Assembly (NCBI GenBank): GCA_036244855.1
Contig: BQKZ01000141.1
Coordinates: forward strand, 143,408-207,407
Direction of reading: 5' to 3'
Length of the DNA: 64,000 nt
Origin: Temnopleurus reevesii
Lineage: Eukaryota > Echinodermata > Echinoidea > Temnopleuroida > Temnopleuridae
A program made the position numbers and the translations under genes. Below, piece after piece: positions 26,101 to 38,100 of the stretch. The notes under the pieces are model-generated. The model saw only the letters and a program-made list of their open reading frames with translations. It was not told the DNA's origin and searched no databases. Position 1 is the first letter of the stretch. Every line of letters begins with the position of its first letter.

Positions 26101-29100
26101 CACAATTTTATTATTTCATATAGGAAATATTTTATATCAGTCTACAGATAGTACAGTGTGGAAACTGGCAAAAATTAGTATGGTCTTTATTTTTCTTCAG
26201 CTATTTCTTTTATTTCCTTAATTTTGTAAAAATTTGTTTGATAGATGATTCATGAAAGCACACTGTTATTTCCTTGATAAAGCGTGTCAGTAGAGTGCAT
26301 TATACGAATACTGTACACGTACAATGTATTTATCACAAGTAGTGATTTGAAATTCAAGTGCTCAAAATGTCTGTTTTTAAGCTGTATATATTTGTATCAG
26401 AAACATGTAATGATTTATTGATTTTCTATAGTGTAGATGTTAATTTTAGGATGCTTAATTACTGCACCAGCAAAAACTATATTATGAATCATAAAGCCAT
26501 TAGCTTGCATGTAGTCTGAGTTAAGTACAAATTTTAGATACCTATTTGTATGAAAGGCTGCTGGGACGTGCTTACACAAACATCTTCCAGATGTTTGCTC
26601 CTCCTCCTAACTCAAAAGAGAGAGGTAAACTATGATGTAGATGCTTGTGTGTGGTTCAAGTTTGTGATGAAGGTGTTTGTATAGGAGATTGAATTGGTCA
26701 ATCTAATTCAACCTAGACTCAAGGATGTAGAGAAGTCGGACTATTTGCAATAAATATTAATTGAGCATCATTTGCTGGAGTCCCAAGCCTAATATTGATC
26801 TCATCATGGACATACACATATATATATATAAGTGATATGATCAGGCTATAGATAAACATCTCATGTTACTGCTTTAATGCAAGGATATTCAAACTACATC
26901 TCATACTGTATTCTACACCTGTTCAGTATAATGTGGGTCCTATAACTAGTATTTATATTTCAAGAGAACAAAGAATTTATTGAAATGCAATCAGAGCATG
27001 ATATTTGAATAGACAGTGCTTTGCACTTTATGGGACACTAAATGTATTTATACTGTGTGTAAAAAAAGGATACTTAGAGGGTAAAGTCATAAAACAATGA
27101 AAAATACAAATTGATTGAGCAATACCAAGGTAATGGTAAATCTCACTTTCTTGCAATGCATTCAGCACTCAACACTGTTATTCTGAAGATTTCTTTTCAA
27201 TGTACGATTTTATCAACTTCTCAAGTTATTCACTTCAATATATTGCCATATAATCAACAATAAACACTCAATATGAAGGAAGATGTGAGGAGATAAAAGG
27301 TACTCGCATGATATGTTTTCCTTCATGACAATGAGAAAATTTGCTCAAATACAAAATTACATATAATTCTCCTTCTCCCCCTACTCCATCTNNNNNNNNN
27401 NNNNNNNNNNNNNNNNNNNNNNNNNNNNNNNNNNNNNNNNNNNNNNNNNNNNNNNNNNNNNNNNNNNNNNNNNNNNNNNNNNNNNNNNNNNNNNNNNNNN
27501 NNNNNNNNNNNNNNNNNNNNNNNNNNNNNNNNNNNNNNNNNNNNNNNNNNNNNNNNNNNNNNNNNNNNNNNNNNNNNNNNNNNNNNNNNNNNNNNNNNNN
27601 NNNNNNNNNNNNNNNNNNNNNNNNNNNNNNNNNNNNNNNNNNNNNNNNNNNNNNNNNNNNNNNNNNNNNNNNNNNNNNNNNNNNNNNNNNNNNNNNNNNN
27701 NNNNNNNNNNNNNNNNNNNNNNNNNNNNNNNNNNNNNNNNNNNNNNNNNNNNNNNNNNNNNNNNNNNNNNNNNNNNNNNNNNNNNNNNNNNNNNNNNNNN
27801 NNNNNNNNNNNNNNNNNNNNNNNNNNNNNNNNNNNNNNNNNNNNNNNNNNNNNNNNNNNNNNNNNNNNNNNNNNNNNNNNNNNNNNNNNNNNNNNNNNNN
27901 NNNNNNNNNNNNNNNNNNNNNNNNNNNNNNNNNNNNNNNNNNNNNNNNNNNNNNNNNTTATATGTATCTTTTTCTTCTTGTAGAATCTTGTACAGAACCC
28001 CAGGACATTGCTACCGAAGTTCTATGGTCTTTATACATACCAAAGTGGTGGCAAGAACATCCGATTTGTTGTCATGAACAATCTCCTTCCATCGATGGTG
28101 AGGATGCATCAAAAGTTTGATTTGAAGGTGAGCATCACTTCTCTTTCACATCTATTTTATTTTGTTATCATAATAATCAAAACATTTGATGATTAAGAAA
28201 CAAGTTTTACTCCTACTTGTCCTTCATACATATAACAGGATTCTTTTATTAGTGAATGATTGATATTTTTTTTAATTATCCTTTATGATAAATCGGATGA
28301 ATTCAATTTTGAATATAATAATTTTCCATTTGGGATTATCGGCAACATATTTTTTCAAATTAGTTTACATCTGACCATTTGCTTTATCTATTCAAATGCC
28401 TTACTAGTCCATGACCATTCTTGGCTTTTATTATGACATTGTACTGTATGGTCTATGATCACTGAACATGTAGATGATCACATTCCTATTGATGCCAAAC
28501 ATCTCCAACATAACTGTAAGACTACCATACAATATTGAAAGCATTTGTTCAACCTGCAATAGAGATGCAGATATTTTCTCCATTGTTCAATTAACAGTAG
28601 AATCATGTAGGGATTGCTACCAGTAGAGTCTGCTAGCGGGAATGGTCAAATGCTTGTTTGCTGAGCAGTTAGTTGACAAGTCCAAACAAATATACATCCA
28701 ATGGGTCAGGTAGGGGACTCCCCATATGTCATTAAAACCCCTTAGAGATCAGTCTAAATGCATATTTGTATTGGCTGTAGCCTGTCAAGGTAGAGGGCAT
28801 TCTTTAAAAAAAATGATTGATGACATACTGATGAGTTAATTACTTTTTATTAGGCCATGCATTTATAACTTACCCTCTTACATCTCACAAATCTGATAGT
28901 TGCATACTTAAATTGAGAGTGCAAATGAATTTAAAGATATCAACTCTTTCTCATATAGAAAGCAAGCATTTTAGGAAAATGTTCTGAAAATTTGGAAAAG
29001 GTTGAAGATGTACAATCTGACAGTTGAAAATTGAAGTACAGTTATATATCTAGATTGTTATACCATTGAATCCTTTTTAAATATGCTAATTCGCTAATAA

Positions 29101-32100
29101 TGTTTTCTTTTTGCATTACACTTTGTTGCAGATTTGTCATAATATGTTTATATTTCTTTTGATCAAAAGATAGATGGTTTACACCCCTCCAAAGATTAAT
29201 AAATGATAGGTCTTTTTGTTCCACTCACTTTGAATTTTTGTATGAATGTGATAGAATCTTTTTCCTCTTTCATACTTGGAAGCTCCGCTTTACTATCAAC
29301 AAAGTGCTTATGGTAGAGTGCATAGATATGTTTTCTAGCAAGCTACATTCTGTCATAGGAACGATTGAAAAAGACTACAACAGCGATGAAGGATATTTCA
29401 TATTTGATAATTATACTTCTGTTTTAGTAAGCCACAAGTTCTTTGAAGATGCCCAAATGTTTTTTTTTAGGGTTCAACTTACAAGAGAAAAGCATCAAAG
29501 TCGGAGAAACAGAAGAAATCACCAACTCTGAAAGACTTAGATTTCATGGAAGAACATCCAGATGGTCTTCACTTAGATGCATTGACATATAATGCTCTAC
29601 TCAAGACGATACAACGGGATTGTAGAGTGAGTATCGTTATGTGTCTTCTTTCCTATTATGTACCTTGCTATTAAAGTTCTTTTTATTGATATAGTGTAGT
29701 TGAAAGCAATCATGCAGATAAAGATTGTGCAGCAATTTGTTTGAATTGATTCATCTTTGTTTTTGTACTCGGTTTTCACAGCAAAAAATAGCAAGCAAGT
29801 TATTGTGATAGATGGTTCAGCAAGTAACTAGTTTCACAGTACTAGTTTGTTTCAATATTGTAAATTAAATTTACATTGGCTGTGTCATTATAAATGCTGA
29901 AATGAATCTTGAGCACTTCAACCAACACATATATAGATTGCCATATAGACACAACTGAAGAAAAATATAGAGAATATCCTTACAGCAATTATGTTTTGAT
30001 ACCATGCTCACAAGGAAATGTGCCTTTGTTTATTGTTTTTTAGGTACTGGAAAGTTTCAAGATCATGGATTACAGTTTACTTCTCGGAATTCACAACGTG
30101 GATCAAGCGCAACGAGACCTGGTAAATGATTATTATCTTTCAGTTGTTTAGCTTACCCAAATAATGCCTTTCTAAAAAGAGAAAAAGATAAATATTCTGG
30201 GGCCCATTGTACAATGGTATAGACTGAAGCAACAGCCAATTATCAAGGGTTGCACAAGATTTACTATTTATGGCGTTGTTTTATGCAACTGGTTCCTGGT
30301 TTAGATCTTTCAATAATGCTGCAATTTTTCATTATTCTTGTCCGAGACACTTTTGATATTGGTAAAGTTTTGCCTTTTTATGTGAAACTGAAAGATGTTT
30401 CTATTTATAATGCTTGGCCTTTTTTAATTTCTTCCATGAATTGTGATTTTTCTCATGGGTCTAACTGATAAAAGTGTAGCTGACTCTACTCAGATTGAAT
30501 TGAACAATCACCCAAGTTAAAGTAGTGTTTGTGGAACAAATCATTCAAAATTTTTCATAAGCCAACACATTTTTTGTGGTCCCAAGCGATTTTGCCGAGG
30601 CAGAGTTACCTGTAAACAAATTCAATATTTATTCTGCTTTTGTTATATTGGTATAAAAATATCTGTCCTATTTTGCAATGGCTAAGGATGAGTTCTGATT
30701 TACATGTAAATTACTTTCCTTTGGATAAGTCTGTGAAATGTGCACATTGTTCAGAGACAAGGAAACATCTCTAGACAAGACACCAGTCATCAAGTATGTC
30801 ACTGAGGGATATCTGCACAAGACTGGTGACCCTTTCCCCCACTCAGTGATAACCACTGGCATTGAATCACACCTAAGGAAGACTCACTAGTCATTTGTAG
30901 AGTCATGCATAGATCTATGCACAGTTTGTATAAAATACAACCCACATTTGGTTAAAGGGGAACCAAACCTGGAACTTTCGTGCTCTCATTGAATGGGGAA
31001 AAAATCAGATGAACAAACTGTGAAAATTTGAGCGAAATTGGATAACCCCTTCAAAAGTTATGAATTTTCAAAGTCACAGAGATTTGACGATCCCTACTGG
31101 TGATGGGTATCCGTGCGATCGGCAAATTCAATGAATCTGTGATGTTATGTCAGACAACTCCTTATTAACTCTGTTTACAAAATTACGCATTTTCTCCTCT
31201 TTCGGAGAAGTCAACAAAATGCAATCTTTCGATCCGGGTATCGATTCTGCATGTATTTTGAGAAGAATTATGTTGTAACTTTACTCTAAATTTTGCATTA
31301 ATCCATTTTTAAGAAACTATATGTACAAAGTGAATGAGGATTTGTCCGACATGACGTCACAGATTCTGTCGCTTTTGCTGATCGCATGGATCCCCATGAG
31401 CGGCAGTGATCGTCAAATCTCTGTGAATTTGAAAATTCATAACTTTTGAACGAATTGTCCGATTTTGCTCAAATTTTCACAGTTTGATTTGATTTTTCGT
31501 CATTCACTGAAAGCACGGCAATTCCAGGGGTTGGTTCCCCTTTAATAATTGATTGAAATAATATTGTCTACTCATTTGTGTTTGTTTGTCTACCTAGGCC
31601 AAAGAAGGACGTGATAACCCCAGCACACCAGGCTTAGATGACCTTCCTCCAGAATATCCTGGTGACCCTATTCCAGAAACACCTAGAACACCCACAGAGA
31701 AGACACCAAGAACTCCTACAGAAAACAGTAATGGGGATGACCCTCTTAATTCATCATCAGGTAAAAGCTTGCTAGACCTTTGCCGTCCGTGACAATGATT
31801 ACTGTATAGACTGAAATTTGTGCGAATACACATTTTCCCAAATTTTCACTCATAATGCCTGTCGACTATTCTTGAAAAATAATCTTTCAAAACTTGAAAA
31901 TAAAGGCTCTCTGATATGTAAATAAGTCTGAATTTGTGTGATTTTCCTAACATTTATGTGCGCCCAAATATTGTTGTAATGAAATTAGTTAATTCAGCTT
32001 CAGTAGTCGGGTTTATTTTAATAGAAAAATGTAAAAATTATTAAATAAAGCATTATTTGGTAGTTCTTATTGGATATACAGATCTCAGTCATTAAGTTTC

Positions 32101-35100
32101 CTCCGTGAATAATTAAATTGTACTTTGAATCGATGCAGAAAATTAAATGAAACATTCTTAAATGAGACCATCACTTGATAAATACTGTCGCATTGAATTG
32201 AATTGAATACTTATGGATAATAAAAAGATCAGAAGAAATAATGAAAAATTATTTAATAGTTTCCATGTAATTTTTTTTGTTTAAATGTAGTTAACACTGT
32301 TTTGGAAGTCACTATTCTGTATGTTGAATTGAAGGTATACCTCCAAGGTTAGAAAGATCCCGGTCATATAACAACAGACAGAGGGTTGCTGCATTCTCCA
32401 CCACACGAGAAGCCATCCAGGGTCAATCTGATACATACATGCTAGGAGGAGATGATGAACAGTAAGTTTAAGACAACTTCCTCATTCTAAACAGAGACAA
32501 TCTGGAAGGGAAAATGTTAGAAACAACATTTGAATTTAATTGATATGAAATGTTTTATAATGGAAAATTCTCTTTTACAGAACCTTTTACAGACAATGAT
32601 ACATACCACGTAGAAAGTAACAAAACGTGAAAAATACAAACTCATAAATGACCATCATGTGTTGGAAACAAAATCGTTTGCTAGATAATGTATCGGATTC
32701 ATTTCAATTTTACTAAACAATGTATCCTGAGTTTTGCTTGTTTACAGAATTTTTTAAAGGGGTTTATGAATTACATCGTAATTCTTGGAAAGATGCTTGA
32801 TTGAATCACCAACTAAAGAAAAGAAAAGACAGAAGTGAATAAAATTTTGGCGGCAAATAATAAAGATTACTATGCTTCATGTACTATAGCAGATAGAATA
32901 ATCTGACCACTAGCTTGCATTTTTTCATGCATATGGAGTGCTTCCTTTAGGGAAGTATTCTGTACAAAATGTCATTGAACATTTCCCATCCTTTCATTTT
33001 TGCATTGGATATTATTTACATGTTGACTGCATATGAAGGACGATAGTGAATAGGTGGATCAAGATGTAAATTGTCACTCTTTAGGGCATTTTCAACTTAG
33101 CACTTTTATTGATCTGAGGGTTGAACGCCTGATGAATAGTATGTTTTTAATTTATGTTTTATAGTATTTGTGCTTTTTCTTATCTCTTTCAGGAGTGGAG
33201 GTATTCCAGCTAAAAATTCAAAAGGAGACAGATTATTACTCTATATAGGAATTATAGACATCTTACAATGTTACAAGTAAGTCTTTTTTTCACTGGTAGT
33301 GCTGTTATCTTATCCCCTCATATATGCAACATCAACTATTCTAGCTTGTGATTGTGATACACAATTTCATTTTTTTTATTGAAGGTCAAGATCAACCAAT
33401 TCAAGTTGTTGATTTTCTTGACTTGTGAAATAATAATGGCAACTGCACATGGGCGGTAACAGAACCCCATGCCATTTTGAACTACCTTTTTGTCTGTAAT
33501 AGCTCAGTGACAGACTCTCAGAGATCTGTCAAGCTCTTAAAATGTAATATAAAGTAAGTGATAGCGTCCGGGAAGGAAGAAACATTTACATCACATGGAT
33601 TTCTCCAAGGTATGAAGAATATCGGTAACAGAATTATATCAGAGAAATTTCCTGTTGGGTCATTAGGGTCATTACACAGTCCATAAAATTGAAAAAAAAA
33701 ACAAAAACATATCTTGCATATTTCTGAAGAGAGATTTTTAAACCTTTTTATATACTTCACAGATTCCAAGTAAATAATCAACAATATGCTCTCCCCATGG
33801 ACAATTAAAACATTTTAAAGAAATATTTCCGGACTTTTCTCATGTGGAATTGCCTATGCATATTCTTTAATGGAATATGTCCTTCGAGTTTTTTGTAAAA
33901 AATCTGCAAGAACTGTCTACAATTTATAAATGAATTGTGTTTCCTCTCTTCATCCCTCTCTTTCTCTTTATCTCTCCCTCCCTCCTTCTCTTCTCATTTA
34001 ATGATTCAATAGATTAACAAAGAAATTAGAACATACCTGGAAGTCTGTTGTCCATGATGGTGATACAGTTTCTGTACACAGACCTGGCTTCTATGCTAAC
34101 AGATTCAAAGAATTCATGGCTAAAACTGTCTTCAAGAAAATACCACGTAAGTACCTCTCGAATGAGCCATTGACATATTCTGTATTTGTCTCACTTGTAA
34201 TATACATGCTTCTTCTGTTTTATGATTTACATTTCATTTTATTACATTTCTTTATAAGGAAGATGGAGATGATCAAGTAGATCAAAAAACTGTGTACATT
34301 GTGAGAAGAGATGATTGCTTGCTTATTGCAGTGTTGCTATAGTAATATTTTGCGATGCTGTCTCTCTATGGATATTTTGTCTCTTTCTTTTAGATTTATT
34401 CTCAGTTGATAGTATATCTCAGGATCTTCCTCCATACAGGGGTAAAGTAGTGGTATGATTCGGTTTGACCTTTCATTGGTTGGGACTGAGTGTGACTGCA
34501 TCTCCCCCGATTTCCACTCTTAAATGATGTGAAGATTTTGGATGCTGTTTGTAAATTGCAACAAAGTCAGAGTTTGTTCAAATATTCTCAGAATGATGTA
34601 TTTTCTCATACTTTACGATATATGCAAGGATTTTATAGTAGGCCCAGTTCTGTAAAACATTTCTCTCAGAATATTTGCAAGGGTAATTCACCTGATGACT
34701 GTGAAGTAACACTTGTAGAAATTAGCTTACAATTTACACCTAAAATTGAGAAGAAAAAAAAGAAAAGAAAAAAGACAAATTGTATTCAAAATACATGAAT
34801 TGAAACACTCATGTACTGCAATGATAATACTGTAGATGATTTGATTTGTATGACCACATGTACCATTGGGAGGATCAGTTGATTGTTAATGCAGACAAAT
34901 TTTCTTCTCGCAGCAATCAACATTCATTTTCCCCGATAGCTTTCTTCATTGACCATACCTCACTTCAAATATTATGTTAAGTGATTGTTCATTGTAAGGT
35001 TTTCACAACAGGATTAGTTTTTACTGATATAACACTCTTATAGTTTACATTTTATTGTTCAGATGTTTTAGACTAGTTTTAATTTAAAATGAACAAGAAT

Positions 35101-38100
35101 ATTTTGTTTTCTTGAGTATATTCATCTCATAAATAAACTGCAATGTTTAGCACAAATTTGCAATTCATTTGACAAAATAATGTCATCCATTTGCTCTGCA
35201 AATCATGGAGCTATACTGGTGATACTAATGTTTGCATATCATTCTATGATCATTTTTTTTTTTTAAATTTTCAATAACAACCAAAGAGAATTAAATGCAA
35301 AGTTTCTGCTTGTAATTCAAGTACAAATACACGGTCCTATCAAAATATGGTTTACTAATAGATTCAACTGTATGCATGTTTCTTGCCAGTGCTCAAAGTT
35401 AATGATATTTCTTTAACCTTTCAGTAATCATTAGATTTCAATAATGGGTATTCAATTTGCATACAGTTCTTGTTGCTCTGTCAGGCAAGTTTCAGACAAG
35501 CTTTAGGTTTGTCAAGAACAAACTTTGAGTATACAGAGTGAATAAAATTTGCATCTGTTAGTAAATCTACCTAATTGCTTATATTACCCAGAAAGTTACA
35601 TTTTGCTCCTGGTTGATTAGATATGATTTATTTGATTTTAACATCTGCTTCATCCTATGTTTTATTATAATTTTATTGGTATATATGAAGTGATTGCCCT
35701 CATTGTGCTTCAGCATGCAGGTTTTCCATCATTCCATTTGCCTTTGAATAATATAGGGCATTCTACAATCAAGCTAACCTTTAGTTGTGGGGTTTATGTT
35801 AATGATTTTCATATGATTTCTTTATAATTAATGTCGCTTTGTCTCCAGCTCGAATAGAGAGTGATGAAATCCCATTGTGCAATGGTAAAAGACTTTATTC
35901 ATTTTCAATCATTGCTCTTTATTCAAATCCCCTTTGCCCTTATCTCCATGTTATACCAGGTGATTGGTATCTACATAAGGTTTAGCTTATATGCTAGTTA
36001 CATTTCTTGAATATATATTTAAGGTAGCATTTTATGGGTCTTCATGTTTATGTAAGTGGGGTTTATTAACAAAATTGTATTCTTCAGATGATTAATTGTT
36101 TGAAGACTTGAACTACTGATGATATCATTGAAGGTGTATATAAATTTAGTTTCTCTACTTCCAGGGCACTTTTGCAGAAGTGCAGGCTTATTAAAAACTA
36201 TTGATTATTATGTTGTTTGGGCCATATAATAATCAAATAACATTTAGGTATTCTCATTGAGAGCAACATGCATATAGTTCCTGGAATATTTAGTGAACAA
36301 ATTTAATGCTTAGAAGATTAGTTTAAATTTTATTTAGGTGTGATGTGAAAATTTTATGATTTTCCAAAAGAAAATATGTCAAATTTCTTTAGAAACATCA
36401 GGTTTCTCATCTTATAAAAATTGAATGCATTTTCAAACTTAGATGCCATCATTTTCAACACATCTGCATCATGCTTTTAAATCCTTCTGTAAGTGCATGC
36501 TGCATGTATGACACAAAATCTTGGTTCATTATTAACCAGTATGGTTATGGGTGGTGGGAAATTCAATTTTTTTTCCTGAATTTCAACTTCAAGTATTGCG
36601 GGTCTTTCTCATTGTGAAGTAAAATGTCATTCTCCCGTTGCTAATGTTTATATGCTATTAAAATCAGTGTATTTAATGGATCTTGGAAAGGGTATTGTCT
36701 GTTAAATATAATTCCCAACTTATATGATTTTCAAAATGGAGATAATTTCCAAGCATTACATGGTAAATTATGGAAACTAATTGGTTCGTGTTTGGAAGCT
36801 TATTTTCTATCCTCATATCTCCTCCAAATTGCATACAACAATACTTGTTGGTATACTGATAGATATCAACATTACCCCTCCATACTTTACAATGTCATTC
36901 TGTAGATAGATACAATATTAAAGTCAATATCTACATGGCAAAGAGATTATTGGTATTGATATTTATGATAAATATAGATAATCAGTCAAATTAGTTGCAT
37001 TCAATTTAATTTGCTTACACTTATAATCATATTACAAATTCTCAATGCAAGGCAATATGAAAGAGTTGAACCATTTAGGGAAAATTGATAGAATCATTAG
37101 CCATGCAATGAATATTATACTTTTGTATTCTTATGCCAACGGCACCACCTGACAGTGGCAAAGTATATTTTTTGCTCCTCTGCTCAATATTTGATATACC
37201 CTTGTGTCAGGTATACACAATATATGTAATTTTACAACTTGAGGAAATTATATGGGTTGGTCAGATCTGTGTGTACCAAGTGTTATAAATTCTCCATTCA
37301 TTTATGTATAATAAATGACACACTATTTTTAACCATATATTCAAATACCTTAAATAAAAAAATGATTTCAGTGTGATATTTGAGTTTACACTCACACAAA
37401 AAATTAACCAGACAATTTTTATCATAGAAATTGTTGTAAAAATACACTTCTAAATTATATTCTTGAAACATATCTTAATTTTTGGCAATGTGTTTGTCTA
37501 TATTTTATCAGTGTGAAGAGGAAAACCCGGGAGTTTCATCTTGTAATACATATCTTATGTTTCTATTAAGGAGAAACATGCAAATGATTGATTTACTTTT
37601 GTTTACTTTACTCTTGGAGTGTTTCGATCAGTCCTTGTTTCTAGAGGTTACAGAATGTATTCAAAAGTTCAGGGGTCAAGTAAAGTGGAAGTATACATGT
37701 AGGTCGATGGAGGGAGGGGGAGGCTGTAGCTCAACATTATTGATACATTTCTGCATGTAATTGTTGAAAACCTGTTCCACATGCTGTGGTTCTTTTTGTT
37801 GTTTTTGGAACAGTTACAACTATATGTGCGAATATAAACAATGGTATGTATTTAATCTCTAGATCAACCTTGTAAAATGAATGTCTTAGCAAGGAGTAGT
37901 CAATTATTTGGAGTGTTAGTTGGTCTCTTGATCACAGAATGAAACCAACTCAAATATCCTTGATATCATGATTATTTAGGAAAGAGGTTCTCATTTCTTG
38001 TGTCTGTTGACATTACAGTAAAACACTCTCCATCCAAGAAGAGGGGTCAAGCGGGTCAGTACGGCCAGAGATCTAGGCAGACTACAACGGACACAAGTGG

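Larger units (their letters stand above)
34147..38018 (+). other. PIP5K intron 13 (3.9 kb) holding two candidate cassette exons
   Basis: A phase-1 intron between the exon that ends the kinase core and the exon encoding KHSPSKKRG. Apart from the two candidate cassette exons it is AT-rich without recognisable genes. Confidence 0.8.
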
